DNA of 64,000 nucleotides from Macrobrachium rosenbergii (GCF_040412425.1 NC_089762.1:24030891-24094890), one strand, 5' to 3'; numbered from the stretch's first letter, positions 24,977 to 34,776 are shown. Numbers and translations are program-made. The notes: generated from the letters alone by a model not told the origin.

Positions 24977-24998
24977 GGCCTGTTGGTCTAAGGGTGTA
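24977..24998 (+). pseudogene. Truncated inverted tRNA-Pro
   Basis: Only the first ~22 nt, at the expected 158-bp spacing, then unrelated sequence. Confidence 0.75.
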
Positions 24999-25238
24999 AA
25001 TGTAGGCATAGATAAAAATTTCATGTCTCTATCCTTCTTAGTTGCAGAGTTATGAAGCAAAATTTTTCATGGCGGCCATTTTGTACACCATATTTGTCAC
25101 AACGGTAAATATAGTAGTAGGAGGTCTGGTGATATCTTCAATTAACTCTTCTACCCAGGAAGACATTACCTGAATAATGATTGATGTATTTATTTCAACA
25201 ATGATTTACTCAAAGTGTCAGAAATCGAAACAACTAGT

Positions 25239-25365
25239 GGCCATCTTGAAAAGTGGTAGCCATATTGAAATTTTGCATGGACACCCAGATTTTTCAAAAG
25301 AAGGGGTTAAAATGACCACTTGTGCCAAATCTCATGCTTGTACTGAAGTATTTTTCTACTCATCT
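25239..25365 (+). repeat. GCCATCTTGAAAA module, copy 2
   Basis: GGCCATCTTGAAAAGTGGTA, AATTTTGCATGGACACCC and AATCTCATGCTTGTA align with copy 1. A related ATGGCGGCCAT stretch lies at about 25069. Confidence 0.7.
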
Positions 25366-25452
25366 TCTGCACAACGTAAAGGTTTTTCCACACTTCCATT
25401 ATAATAAGTAATGTGTCAGCCACATCATGTGAACCATTTTTGTGGGAACTAA

Positions 25453-25524
25453 GGGCCTGTCCGGGATTTGAACCCGGGAATTCCTGCACCCAAAGCAGTA
25501 ATCATAACCCTAGACCAACAGGCC
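25453..25524 (-). tRNA. tRNA-Pro-UGG: tRNA-Pro(UGG), diverged, first of right block
   Basis: Changes near the variable region and anticodon stem. Probably impaired. Confidence 0.65.
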
Positions 25525-25610
25525 ATGGAATGTAAAAGTTTTTCCACCGTTCCATTATGATAAGTAATGTATCAGCCACATAATGTGGACCATTTCTGTG
25601 GGAAAACTAA

Positions 25611-25682
25611 GGGCCTGTCCGGGATTTGAACCCGGGACCTCCTGCACCCAAAGCAGGAATCATACCCCTAGACCAACAGGCC
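25611..25682 (-). tRNA. tRNA-Pro-UGG: tRNA-Pro(UGG), consensus copy
   Basis: Identical to consensus. Type-A spacer on its right (AAGGAGTGAAAAGG). Confidence 0.94.
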
Positions 25683-25768
25683 AAGGAGTGAAAAGGTTTT
25701 CCTAATGCTCCATCATAATAAATAATGTGTCAGCCACATAATTTGGACCATTTCTGTGGGAAAACTAA

Positions 25769-25840
25769 GGGCCTGTCCGGGATTTGAACCCGGGACCTCC
25801 TGCACCCAAAGCAGGAATCATACCCCTAGACCAACAGGCC
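25769..25840 (-). tRNA. tRNA-Pro-UGG: tRNA-Pro(UGG), consensus copy
   Basis: Identical to consensus. Type-B spacer on its right (ATGGAGTGTAAAGG). Confidence 0.94.
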
Positions 25841-25926
25841 ATGGAGTGTAAAGGTTTATCTAATGTTCCATCATAATAAGTAATGTGTCAGCGATATAAT
25901 TTGGACCATTTCTGTGGGAAAACTAA

Positions 25927-25998
25927 GGGCCTGTCCGGGATTTAAACCCGTGACCTCCTGCACCCAAAGCAGGAATCATACCCCTAGACCAACAGGCC
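25927..25998 (-). tRNA. tRNA-Pro-UGG: tRNA-Pro(UGG), two T-arm changes
   Basis: TTTAAACCCGTGACC on plus. The B-box is altered. Confidence 0.7.
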
Positions 25999-26084
25999 AA
26001 GGAGTGAAAAGGTTTTCCTAATGTTACATCATAATAAATAATGTGTCAGCCATATAATTTTGACCATTTCTGTTGGAAAACTAA

Positions 26085-26155
26085 GGGCCTGTCCGGGATT
26101 TGAACCAGGACCTCCTGCACCCAAAGCAGGAATCATACCCCTAGACCAACAGGCC
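26085..26155 (-). pseudogene. tRNA-Pro(UGG) copy, 71 nt
   Basis: One T-arm base missing (GAACCAGGACC form). Confidence 0.75.
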
Positions 26156-26237
26156 ATAGAGTGTAAAGGTTTATCTAATGTTCCATTATGATAAGTAATG
26201 TGCCATATAATTAGGACCATTTCTGTGGGAAAACTAA

Positions 26238-26309
26238 GGGCCTGTCCGGGATTTGAACCCGGGACCTCCTGCACCCAAAGCAGGAATCATACCCCTAGAC
26301 CAACAGGCC
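26238..26309 (-). tRNA. tRNA-Pro-UGG: tRNA-Pro(UGG), consensus copy
   Basis: Identical to consensus. The preceding interval is 153 bp rather than 158. Confidence 0.94.
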
Positions 26310-26395
26310 AAGGAGTGAAAAGGTTTTCCTAATGTTCCATCATAATAAATAATGTGTCAGCCACATAATTTTGACCATTTCTGTGGGAAAACTAA

Positions 26396-26467
26396 GGGCC
26401 TGTCCGGGATTTGAACCCGGGACCTCCTGCACCCAAAGCAGGAATCATACCCCTAGACCAACAGGCC
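26396..26467 (-). tRNA. tRNA-Pro-UGG: tRNA-Pro(UGG), consensus copy
   Basis: Identical to consensus. Confidence 0.94.
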
Positions 26468-26553
26468 ATGGAGTGTAAAGGTTTATCTAATATTCCATCC
26501 TAATAAGTAATGTGCTAGCGATATAATTTTGACCATTTCTGTGGGAAAACTAA

Positions 26554-26625
26554 GGGCCTGTCCGGGATTTGAACCCGGGACCTCCTGCACCCAAAGCAGG
26601 AATCATACCCCTAGACCAACAGGCC
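26554..26625 (-). tRNA. tRNA-Pro-UGG: tRNA-Pro(UGG), consensus copy
   Basis: Identical to consensus. Confidence 0.94.
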
Positions 26626-26711
26626 ATAGAGTGTAAAGGTTTATCTAATGTTCCATCATGATAAGTAATGTGCCAGCGATATAATTTTGACCATTTCTGT
26701 GGGAAAACTAA

Positions 26712-26783
26712 GGGCCTGTCCGGGATTTGAACCCGGGACCTCCTGCACCCAAAGCAGGAATCATACCCCTAGACCAACAGGCC
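26712..26783 (-). tRNA. tRNA-Pro-UGG: tRNA-Pro(UGG), consensus copy
   Basis: Identical to consensus. Confidence 0.94.
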
Positions 26784-26869
26784 AAGGAGTGAAAAGGTTT
26801 TCCTAATGTTCCATCATAATAAATAATGTGTCAGCCACATAATTTTGACCATTTCTGTGGGAAAACTAA

Positions 26870-26941
26870 GGGCCTGTCTGGGATTTGAACCCGGGACCTC
26901 CTGCACCCAAAGCAGGAATCATACCCCTAGACCAACAGGCC
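26870..26941 (-). tRNA. tRNA-Pro-UGG: tRNA-Pro(UGG), one T-stem mismatch
   Basis: CCTGTCTGGG variant, as at 19871 and 28556. Confidence 0.82.
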
Positions 26942-27027
26942 ATAGAGTGTAAAGGTTTATCTAATGTTCCATCATGATAAGTAATGTGCCAGTGATATAA
27001 TTTGGACCATTTCTGTGGGAAAACTAA

Positions 27028-27099
27028 GGGCCTGTCCGGGATTTGAACCCGGGACCTCCTGCACCCAAAGCAGGAATCATACCCCTAGACCAACAGGCC
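27028..27099 (-). tRNA. tRNA-Pro-UGG: tRNA-Pro(UGG), consensus copy
   Basis: Identical to consensus. Confidence 0.94.
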
Positions 27100-27185
27100 A
27101 TAGAGTGTAAAGGTTTATCTAATGTTCCATCATAATAAGTAATGTGTCAGCCACATAATTTTGACCATTTCTGTGGGAAAACTAA

Positions 27186-27255
27186 GGGCCTGTCCGGATT
27201 TGAACCCGGGACCTCCTGCCCCAAAGCAGGAATCATACCCCTAGACCAACAGGCC
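27186..27255 (-). pseudogene. tRNA-Pro(UGG) copy, 70 nt
   Basis: Single-base losses in the T-arm and next to the anticodon loop. Confidence 0.75.
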
Positions 27256-27317
27256 ATAGAGTGTAAAGGTTTATCTAATGTTCCATCATGATAAGTAATG
27301 TGCCAGGATTTCTGTGG

Positions 27318-27390
27318 GATCCTGTCCGGGATTTGAACCAGGGACCTCCTGCACCCAAAGCAGGAATCATACCCCCTAGACCAACAGGCC
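27318..27390 (-). pseudogene. tRNA-Pro(UGG) copy, GATCC variant, 73 nt
   Basis: Acceptor change, a T-stem change and an extra C in the D-loop. Part of its left spacer is deleted. Confidence 0.75.
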
Positions 27391-27477
27391 AAGGGAGTGA
27401 AAAGGTTTTCCTAATGTTCCATCATAATAAATAATGTGTCAGCCACATAATTTTGACCATTTCTGTTGGAAAACTAA

Positions 27478-27548
27478 GGGCCTGTCCGGGATTTGAACCA
27501 GGACCTCCTGCACCCAAAGCAGGAATCATACCCCTAGACCAACAGGCC
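27478..27548 (-). pseudogene. tRNA-Pro(UGG) copy, 71 nt
   Basis: GAACCAGGACC form with one T-arm base missing. Confidence 0.75.
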
Positions 27549-27634
27549 ATAGAGTGTAAAGGTTTATCTAATGTTCCATCATGATAAGTAATGTGCCAGC
27601 GATATAATTAGGACCATTTCTGTGGGAAAACTAA

Positions 27635-27706
27635 GGGCCTGTCCGGGATTTGAACCCGGGACCTCCTGCACCCAAAGCAGGAATCATACCCCTAGACCAA
27701 CAGGCC
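27635..27706 (-). tRNA. tRNA-Pro-UGG: tRNA-Pro(UGG), consensus copy
   Basis: Identical to consensus. Confidence 0.94.
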
Positions 27707-27792
27707 AAGGAGTGAAAAGGTTTTCCTAATGTTCCATCATAATAAATAATGTGTCAGCCACATAATTTTGACCATTTCTGTGGGAAAACTAA

Positions 27793-27863
27793 GGGCCTGT
27801 CCGGGATTTGAACCAGGGACCTCCTGCACCCAAAGCAGGAATCATACCCCAGACCAACAGGCC
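27793..27863 (-). pseudogene. tRNA-Pro(UGG) copy, 71 nt
   Basis: One base lost in the D-loop and one T-stem change. Confidence 0.75.
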
Positions 27864-27949
27864 ATAGAGTGTAAAGGTTTATCTAATGTTCCATCATGAT
27901 AAGTAATGTGCCAGCGATATAATTAGGACCATTTCTGTGGGAAAACTAA

Positions 27950-28019
27950 GGCCTGTCCGGGATTTGAACCAGGACCTCCTGCACCCAAAGCAGGAATCAT
28001 ACCCCTAGACCAACAGGCC
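27950..28019 (-). pseudogene. tRNA-Pro(UGG) copy, 70 nt
   Basis: The discriminator-side G and one T-arm base are missing. Confidence 0.75.
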
Positions 28020-28104
28020 AAGGGTGAAAAGGTTTTCCTAATGTTCCATCATAATAAATAATGTGTCAGCCACATAATTTTGACCATTTCTGTTGGATAA
28101 CTAA

Positions 28105-28175
28105 GGGCCTGTCCGGGATTTGAACCCGGACCTCCTGCACCCAAAGCAGGAATCATACCCCTAGACCAACAGGCA
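28105..28175 (-). pseudogene. tRNA-Pro(UGG) copy, 71 nt
   Basis: One T-stem base lost and one acceptor mismatch (AGGCA). Confidence 0.75.
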
Positions 28176-28248
28176 ATGGAGTGTAAAGGTTTATCTAATG
28201 TTCCATCATAATAAGTAATGTGTCATCGATATAATTTTGACCATTTCT

Positions 28249-28317
28249 GTTCCTGTCCGGATTTGAACCCGGGACCTGCTGCACCCAAAGCAGGAATCAT
28301 ACCCTGCCCAACAGGCC
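28249..28317 (-). pseudogene. tRNA-Pro(UGG) copy, degenerate
   Basis: Acceptor end, anticodon-stem and D-arm defects. About 69 nt. Confidence 0.72.
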
Positions 28318-28397
28318 ATGGAAGGTTTATCTAGTATTCCATCATAATAAGTAATGTGCCAGTGATATAATTTGGACCATTTCTGTGGGAAAACTAA

Positions 28398-28469
28398 GGG
28401 CCTGTCCGGGATTTGAACCCAGGACCTCCTGCACCCAAAGCAGGAATCATACCCCTAGACCAACAGGCC
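28398..28469 (-). tRNA. tRNA-Pro-UGG: tRNA-Pro(UGG), one T-stem mismatch
   Basis: CCCAGGACC on plus instead of CCCGGGACC. Confidence 0.83.
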
Positions 28470-28555
28470 AAGGCGTGAAAGGGTTTTCCTAATGTTCCAT
28501 CATAATAAATAATGTGTCAGCCGCATAATTTTGACCATTTCTGTTGGAAAACTAA

Positions 28556-28627
28556 GGGCCTGTCTGGGATTTGAACCTGGGACCTCCTGCACCCAAAGCA
28601 GGAATCATACCCCTAGACCAACAGGCC
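28556..28627 (-). tRNA. tRNA-Pro-UGG: tRNA-Pro(UGG), two T-stem changes
   Basis: TGTCTGGG and AACCTGGG on plus. Confidence 0.72.
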
Positions 28628-28713
28628 ATAGAGTGTAAAGGTTTATCTAATGTTCCATAATGATAAGTAATGTGCCAGCGATATAATTTGGACCATTTCT
28701 GTGGGAAAACAAA

Positions 28714-28784
28714 GGGCCTGTCCGGGATTTGAACCAGGGACATCCTGCACCAAAGCAGGAATCATACCCCTAGACCAACAGGCT
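28714..28784 (-). pseudogene. tRNA-Pro(UGG) copy, 71 nt
   Basis: Base lost beside the anticodon loop, acceptor mismatch (GGCTA), other changes. Confidence 0.73.
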
Positions 28785-28870
28785 AAGGAGTGAAAAGGTT
28801 TTCCTAATGTTACATCATAATAAATAATGTGTCAGCCACATAATTTTGACCATTTCTGTTGGAAAACTAA

Positions 28871-28942
28871 GGGCCTGTCCGGGATTTGAACCCGGGACCT
28901 CCTGCACCCAAAGCAGGAATCATACCCCTAGACCAACAGGCC
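28871..28942 (-). tRNA. tRNA-Pro-UGG: tRNA-Pro(UGG), consensus copy
   Basis: Identical to consensus. Confidence 0.94.
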
Positions 28943-29028
28943 ATAGAGTGTAAAGGTTTATCTAATGTTCCATTATGATAAGTAATGTGCCAGCGATATA
29001 ATTAGGACCATTTCTGTGGGAAAACTAA

Positions 29029-29099
29029 GGGCCTGTCCGGGATTTGAACCAGGACCTCCTGCACCCAAAGCAGGAATCATACCCCTAGACCAACAGGCC
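29029..29099 (-). pseudogene. tRNA-Pro(UGG) copy, 71 nt
   Basis: GAACCAGGACC form. Confidence 0.75.
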
Positions 29100-29185
29100 A
29101 AGGAGTGAAAAGGTTTTCCTAATGTTCCATCATAATAAATAATGTGTCAGCCACATAATTTTGACCATTTCTGTGGGAAAACTAA

Positions 29186-29257
29186 GGGCCTGTCCGGGAT
29201 TTGAACCCGGGACCTCCTGCACCCAAAGCAGGAATCATACCCCTAGACCAACAGGCA
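29186..29257 (-). tRNA. tRNA-Pro-UGG: tRNA-Pro(UGG), one acceptor mismatch
   Basis: First base of the gene altered (AGGCA on plus). Confidence 0.83.
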
Positions 29258-29343
29258 ATGGAGTGTAAAGGTTTATCTAATGTTCCATCATAATAAGTAA
29301 TGTGTCAGCGATATAATTTTGACCATTTCTGTTGGAAAACTAA

Positions 29344-29415
29344 GGGCCTGTCCGGGATTTGAACCCGGGACCTCCTGCACCCAAAGCAGGAATCATACCC
29401 CTAGACCAACAGGCC
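29344..29415 (-). tRNA. tRNA-Pro-UGG: tRNA-Pro(UGG), consensus copy
   Basis: Identical to consensus. Confidence 0.94.
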
Positions 29416-29501
29416 AAGGAGTGAAAAGGTTTTCCTAATGCTCCATCATAGTAAATAATGTGTCAGCCACATAATTTTGACCATTTCTGTGGGAAAACTA
29501 A

Positions 29502-29573
29502 GGGCCTGTCCGGGATTTGAACCCGGGACCTCCTGCACCCAAAGCAGGAATCATACCCCTAGACCAACAGGCC
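29502..29573 (-). tRNA. tRNA-Pro-UGG: tRNA-Pro(UGG), consensus copy
   Basis: Identical to consensus. Confidence 0.94.
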
Positions 29574-29668
29574 AAGGGTGAAAAGGTTTTCCTAATGCTC
29601 CATCATAGTAAATAATGTGTCAGCCACATAATTTTGACCATTTCTGTGGGAAAACTAAGGGCCTGTCC

Positions 29669-29740
29669 GGGATTTGAACCCGGGACCTCCTGCACCCAAA
29701 GCAGGAATCATACCCCTAGACCAACAGGCCGCAGATTAAG
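29669..29740 (-). tRNA. tRNA-Pro-UGG: tRNA-Pro(UGG), last copy of array
   Basis: Identical to consensus. Its right flank (GCAGATTAAGG) is not array spacer, so the array ends sharply at the first base of the gene. Confidence 0.94.
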
Positions 29741-30046
29741 GTGATCTCAATTTATCATGAAAATCATATACTTTTCCCATATAAAGGAATATCTTGTAAG
29801 ACTTGTAAGCTATAGTTACCCCCCCCCTCAACTACGGCTGAGAACAGCAGGCCTTGAGAATATACGATTGGACATCAGTATTTATGATGAAGATGATCAG
29901 TTCCGTTCAGAAAAGTTAGACTTCTCAGGAATTTGAACCCAGGGACTTTAGGTGGTCTTAGACGATCGACTTTTTTCAACGAATATTTTGTGCGCCAAAA
30001 TTGTTGCTCAGTGCTACTAATTTGCCCAGTTTTGGTCGCCAAGAAC
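29741..30046. other. Right flank of the array
   Basis: A stretch near 29920-29950 (GAATTTGAACCCAGGGAC on plus) may be one more decayed tRNA T-arm. Otherwise nothing recognised. Confidence 0.4.
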
Positions 30047-30181
30047 CACTAGCGGATCCGGGGGCGGGGTGGGGCACCTGGGAACGTGGACCCCCTTGAA
30101 AAATAATGACAAAATAATAATACTGAAGATTTAGACAATAACATAAATGTGAGAAATATAAAAATGGGACAAAAATAAAAT

Positions 30182-30266
<85 letters not shown>

Positions 30267-30316
30267 ATTATATGAAAATTGGTGGCCCCCATGAAATTTT
30301 TCCGGATCCGCTAGTG
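30047..30316. mobile_element. hAT-like MITE
   Basis: A 270-bp element with 15-bp terminal inverted repeats (CACTAGCGGATCCGG at 30047-30061, its reverse complement ending at 30316). The flanks CCAAGAAC and CCAAGAGC look like an 8-bp target-site duplication with one mismatch, the length expected for hAT elements. The interior is non-coding and holds a (TA)n tract at 30183-30262. Confidence 0.8.
30183..30262. repeat. (TA)n microsatellite inside the MITE
   Basis: About 40 TA dinucleotides. Confidence 0.95.
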
Positions 30317-32003
30317 CCAAGAGCCACCCTTAGGAACTGAAGCATGAATTTTGCCAAAGTTGATTGAAATTCAACATGAAAGCCAAGTTTACACAAACCT
30401 TTGTTTATAGTTTGGGTTCATTTTTTTTTTTTTTAGGTGAATCTGAGTTATTGCCAGACGATATTAGTACCGTTGGTCTTGTGAATACTTAATTATCAAC
30501 AGCGTCACGTGTTTACACAGATTAATTATAACGTTCTCGGTTATCTCGTTTATATAAAAGATTTTTTTCTTACATTAAAACGATATATTTTATCTTTTTA
30601 AATGTTTTTTGTCACTTTTGTAAAGATGAAGTATTTGCGTGCCCGTGTGTGTTTGTGTGTTCCCTCTACTTGGTTTGTCCCTGTGGGGTAACATTTTCTG
30701 AATGGATTGTATTTGAACATTTATTAATTTTTTATTAATTTTTCAAATTCCATCCATTGCTTTTGGTAACTCTCTTTATCCTAGTTTTATTTTTCGCTGC
30801 AGTTTCAAAACTTTTATTTTGTAGTGGTTTATTTTCCCACGTCATAAATGCCTTACCCCTTCTGTTAATTGCCTCAGATATCCAGGTGACACCTCTTAAG
30901 TGGCGTAGACCATTTATGGATGCTGGAATAATGGCCGAGGAAGAATAATGGATGCTGAACATTTAAATGTCTTCCATTTTCAAAACCTGTTTGCTGTGAC
31001 AAGAAACTCTCATATATACTGATAACAGCAACACCTATTATAGTAATAAGAAGAAAGACAAATTTATTGGAAGAAAGAGGTGAAATAAATTTCCAAAGAA
31101 GAGCAGGTTGTCGATGTAAAGCAATAGCTAAATTCAAACTGACTCTGTATCGACTTAAAAGAAAAAAAATAGTCAGCTCACACATTTCACAAGACAAGCC
31201 TGAAAGTATTTTCCAATGGTGATGTTCCTGAGACATCGGAGATGCTATAAATTAAATCTCTGTAGCTCACCAATCCAGTTGGGGAGGCATTCGTGGATTT
31301 ACAGTCTCATTAAAGATGATTTTCTTGAAGTGCTTACCATAGCATTTTTCTCCTCTGGAGACTGACGATACGGACCACCTCTTTTCTTGCTGCGTCACAA
31401 GCCAATTGAAAACGAGGAGAAGAGGAGGGATAATAAGATGGGGAATGGTTACAACTCATGATGACTTATGAAATTAATTGGATTCGGCTATATAATGGGT
31501 ATGGAATTCTATATGTAAACGTGACAGGAGAATACCAACATTCCACTGCGTATCAGTAATGAATCCAAGGTTTGAAGACCTTGTAATGAATCAAGCACCT
31601 GTTGTCGTTTACTCAAAGCGTCTTCTAGAATTACCCAGCGAGTCCTTCACGGTAAAAAACGCTGAACCTGCTCGTCACAAAATCTTTTCTGTGAAATCAA
31701 AGAAAAAAAAAATTAAGGCTTCAAGGGAAGGCGTTCGATTGATTCATTAAGGGAGTTACCTTAGAGTCCTTGTGACCCTTGCTGTTGTGAATAGAATGCT
31801 AGTTTGCAATTTATATTCGGGATAACGTAATACTGGTCATCTTCAGAGATTAATTTTCGCGATTGCAAATCAAACTCTAATACTTGACGTGGAATCCAGT
31901 GACGTCACATAATTGACAAGGATGTCTTTTTTTCATTTCTGTTCCAGTGTAGACATTTGATTAAGAAGTGCCGTTTTTAATCAAGTGAATTAACAAGAAA
32001 AGG
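30317..32003. other. Spacer, no gene recognised
   Basis: AT-rich. Short frames on both strands (longest about 120 codons, minus, 30874-31236) lack recognisable domains. Confidence 0.45.
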
Positions 32004-32304
32004 CCCCGTAGGGAGTTAGTGACGTCAGTGCACCTCATGCTGTGCACTGTAGGCATTACCTAAGGTTCTTTGCAGCGCCCTAGGCCCCTAGTTGCAACCC
32101 CTTTCGTTCCTTTAACTGTACCTCCTTTCATATTATTTTTCCTCCACCGTACTTTCCACTCTCTCCTAACAATTGATCCATAGTGCAACTGCGAAGTTTT
32201 CCTCCTGTTACACCTTTCAAACCTTTCACTGTCAATTTCCGTTTCAGCGCTGAATGACCTCATAGGTCCCAGTGCTTGGCCTTCGGCCTAAATTCTATAT
32301 TCAA
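32004..32304 (+). repeat. Decapod dispersed repeat, copy 2
   Basis: Full-length copy from CCCCGTAGGGAG to GGCCTAAATTCTATATTCAA. On minus it contains a 67-codon frame starting MRSFSAETEIDSERF that is also recognisable in copy 4. Confidence 0.87.
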
Positions 32305-32665
32305 TGGAACTCAGTCAACAGGAAAAGGCTTCAAACTTATCAAATGCGAGTAGTAAAAGCAAAGTGCCTAATTTCTTGTTCCTTTGAGGAAGAGTTCAGT
32401 TGAGTTGTGCTCAATCAGACTGGCAGTTAACCAGGGGCAGGTTGAAATTTGTTGGGCTTCGGCAACTCAGCGTCTGATGCTGATAATAGCTGGTTGTAGC
32501 CTTGTAGGTAATGCCACTCGCTTTCTGTAAGATGTCTCAAGTATAAACCTCGCAGAGTTGCCAGAATTTTTTTAAGGTCTGATTACCCTTTCGAAAAAAA
32601 ATCTGTAAAAATAGGAAAAAATAGCAAATAATTGTATGGAGGAATTAACATTTTCAGTTTCAATA

Positions 32666-32668
<3 letters not shown>

Positions 32669-32759
<91 letters not shown>

Positions 32760-32790
32760 GTAATATACATATATATATGTATATACAGTA
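32669..32790. repeat. (TA)n microsatellite
   Basis: TA core of about 85 bp with a decayed right end. Confidence 0.93.
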
Positions 32791-34732
32791 TATATATATG
32801 TGTATTTATATAATGTATGAATGTATGTATGTATATCGCGTTTTCATGAATACAGATAGAAGTAAATTAAAAAAGTGCTATTCTATACTCATCTAAACAT
32901 AACCCAAATAAAGCAATGAAAATTCCAGTGACCATAAATACAAAAAATTCGCGGCAGCTATATAACGTATATTACTCATCTAAACAGGCCCAAAATAAAT
33001 TAAGGCGATGCCATAGTGAAAAATGCAAGTTTAGTCTCTTGATTCTAATCTTTTCTGACAAGGAGGAAATCGGGCGGGTATATATACCATTTCACTCGTT
33101 GCAACACCGGTAGCATAAAGTTTAAAATCACCTGCCACTCCTCTTACCCGCCAAGATTGATTTGTATGTTTAGCACGGGTAAGGACAAAGTATATCCATG
33201 ACAACTAACTGCTCTGAATTGCTTTAAACATTTAGCAACAGCAACTCTTTTTTGTGGATTCTTTTGGAAAGTAATAAAGGAGAAGATACCGCACACCCAA
33301 TTTTTCTGTCATTTTCAGTTAGTTTTTGGGATTTCGGCAAATCAAAAGGGAGGCTTACGAAAATCTTTAGATTTCGCTTCTGGAAGAACAATCTAAAAAT
33401 GTGAATCACACTAATCAAGCTGTAGATTTCGGATTTAGTCTGTGTAGCTGGCAACGCTGAACCCCGTAAGAGAGAAAAAAGTATCAAGATGAAAAAACAC
33501 AAACAAATCCAACCCTGAAGATGTATCTCGAAATTTCAGAAAAGTCTGGAGAGCAGCGTGTGTTGTGCCGTTCTCGTCCTCGTCGAGAATGCTTGTCGAC
33601 ATTTTTGTCAGTTAACTTGTACGGAGGAATGTGAGGAATCTCGTTGCGTAAGCGTGGCAGTGTTCCGAAAACTTCGAGAAGAGTTTTCGCTTCTCATTAC
33701 TCCAATGATGAAGCGCCGGCTTTTTAGCTTAACGAGACTGAGAACAATCCTTGTGTTTTATTTGGGACTCTGCGTCATACGGCGCTGGAGTTTTAAGGGT
33801 TATTTAAAGCCCTGACCCTGATCGAAATTTCGCATTCCGTTAAAAATTGGAAAAATTGCATATTTTGTTAGTATTGGAATCCTCATATTTAGAAGGTCAC
33901 GTCTTTTTAGTAGCAGTGAGATCTGGAATCTCTAATTATTTTCCCTACTACGGGGGCTGACGTCTGTGTAGGTACTGAATGGCAAAAAGAGTAAAAACGG
34001 AATAATTACGGAAGATAGGAGACACTCCTTCGCGATTTCAGTGCTTACGTTCCGTGCTTCTATTGCGCAAAAAAATTTAAATTTTTTTCGTGTATATAGG
34101 GATTTGATGGTAAACCTTTGTTTATAAGATGCCGATTGATACTGATGAGAGAATGAGAGAGAGACGGACAGACAGACTGAAGGGACTTCTTATAATGACG
34201 TCTATGCTAAAAGTTCTTTCCTTGCTTTTATGAAATTGCTCCTAGAGTTGTCGATTACATGTCCATTGCATAGGCTTTGTAAGCCATAGGATTCAAAGCT
34301 TCTTTTTGGTTAAATCACCAAAAATAATGTTATAAAAAAACTACTGCCATTGTGATTCATTTTATTTTGGCTAAACAATTAAGGAATTAAATGTCAGGTT
34401 AAATGAACATGATAGTCAGTTGAAAATGGCAAAAAGAACAACGTTGTTTGCGCACCCAAGTGAAACAACAGATAACATTAACTAATATGATTGTGTAAGG
34501 GGGAAGGATAGATACAGCGAGCCCACTACCCATATTTGGAGGGTGCAGACAGGCAAAGTTGGTGCCGTGGTGAGTCGTGCAACTCTTGGATCACATTAGC
34601 GAGGTTTGTTTTTTGTCCCCCTCCAACACCCCCTTCACTGTCTACAAGCAACCCTCGTCTCTTAAGAATTGCTGTAAACCTTGCTGGTTTCACCCACTCT
34701 AAAAGGGAAAAAGGCGTACGTTAAAAAAATCA

Positions 34733-34776
34733 TATATATATATATATACAGTATATATATATATATATTATATATA

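Larger units (their letters stand above)
22001..25380. mobile_element. Block inserted into or replacing part of the tRNA-Pro array
   Basis: Array units stop at about 22000 and resume at about 25385. The block holds a pseudogene of a multi-copy invertebrate protein (22221-23490), AT-rich DNA, two diverged copies of a GCCATCTTGAAAA-type module (from about 24336 and 25239), and between them a short plus-strand run of tRNA-Pro units. No terminal repeats were identified. Confidence 0.6.
17912..29740 (-). repeat. Tandem array of tRNA-Pro(UGG) genes, 158-bp unit
   Basis: The unit is a 72-bp tRNA-Pro gene on minus plus an 86-bp spacer. Start-to-start distance is exactly 158 bp for long runs (for example 18070 through 19334, and 25453 through 26085). 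On minus the consensus tRNA has a GGCCTGT/ACAGGCC acceptor stem, A-box TGGTCTAGGGG, anticodon loop TTTGGGT (UGG with G37), a perfect CCGGG/CCCGG T-stem and B-box GGTTCAAATCC. The spacer directly downstream reads TTAGTTTTCCCAC, supplying a Pol III terminator within about five bases, and a TATAAT-like stretch lies about 35-45 nt upstream. I count 22 full-length minus copies at 17912-21885, 28 at 25453-29740, and 3 full plus copies between. The copies are individually listed below. Confidence 0.95.

Noticed and set aside
19647..28743. Repeated small proteins such as MQEVPGSNPGQALSFPTEMV and MACWSRGMIPALGAGGPGFK
   Set aside because: They are translations of the tRNA-Pro gene and its spacer in the tandem array.
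30874..31236. 120-codon minus frame
   Set aside because: No domain, no splice signals that I could tie to it, AT-rich composition like the flanks.
33224..33815. Frames of 85-92 codons on both strands as a possible small gene
   Set aside because: Nothing recognisable and overlapping open frames in both directions.
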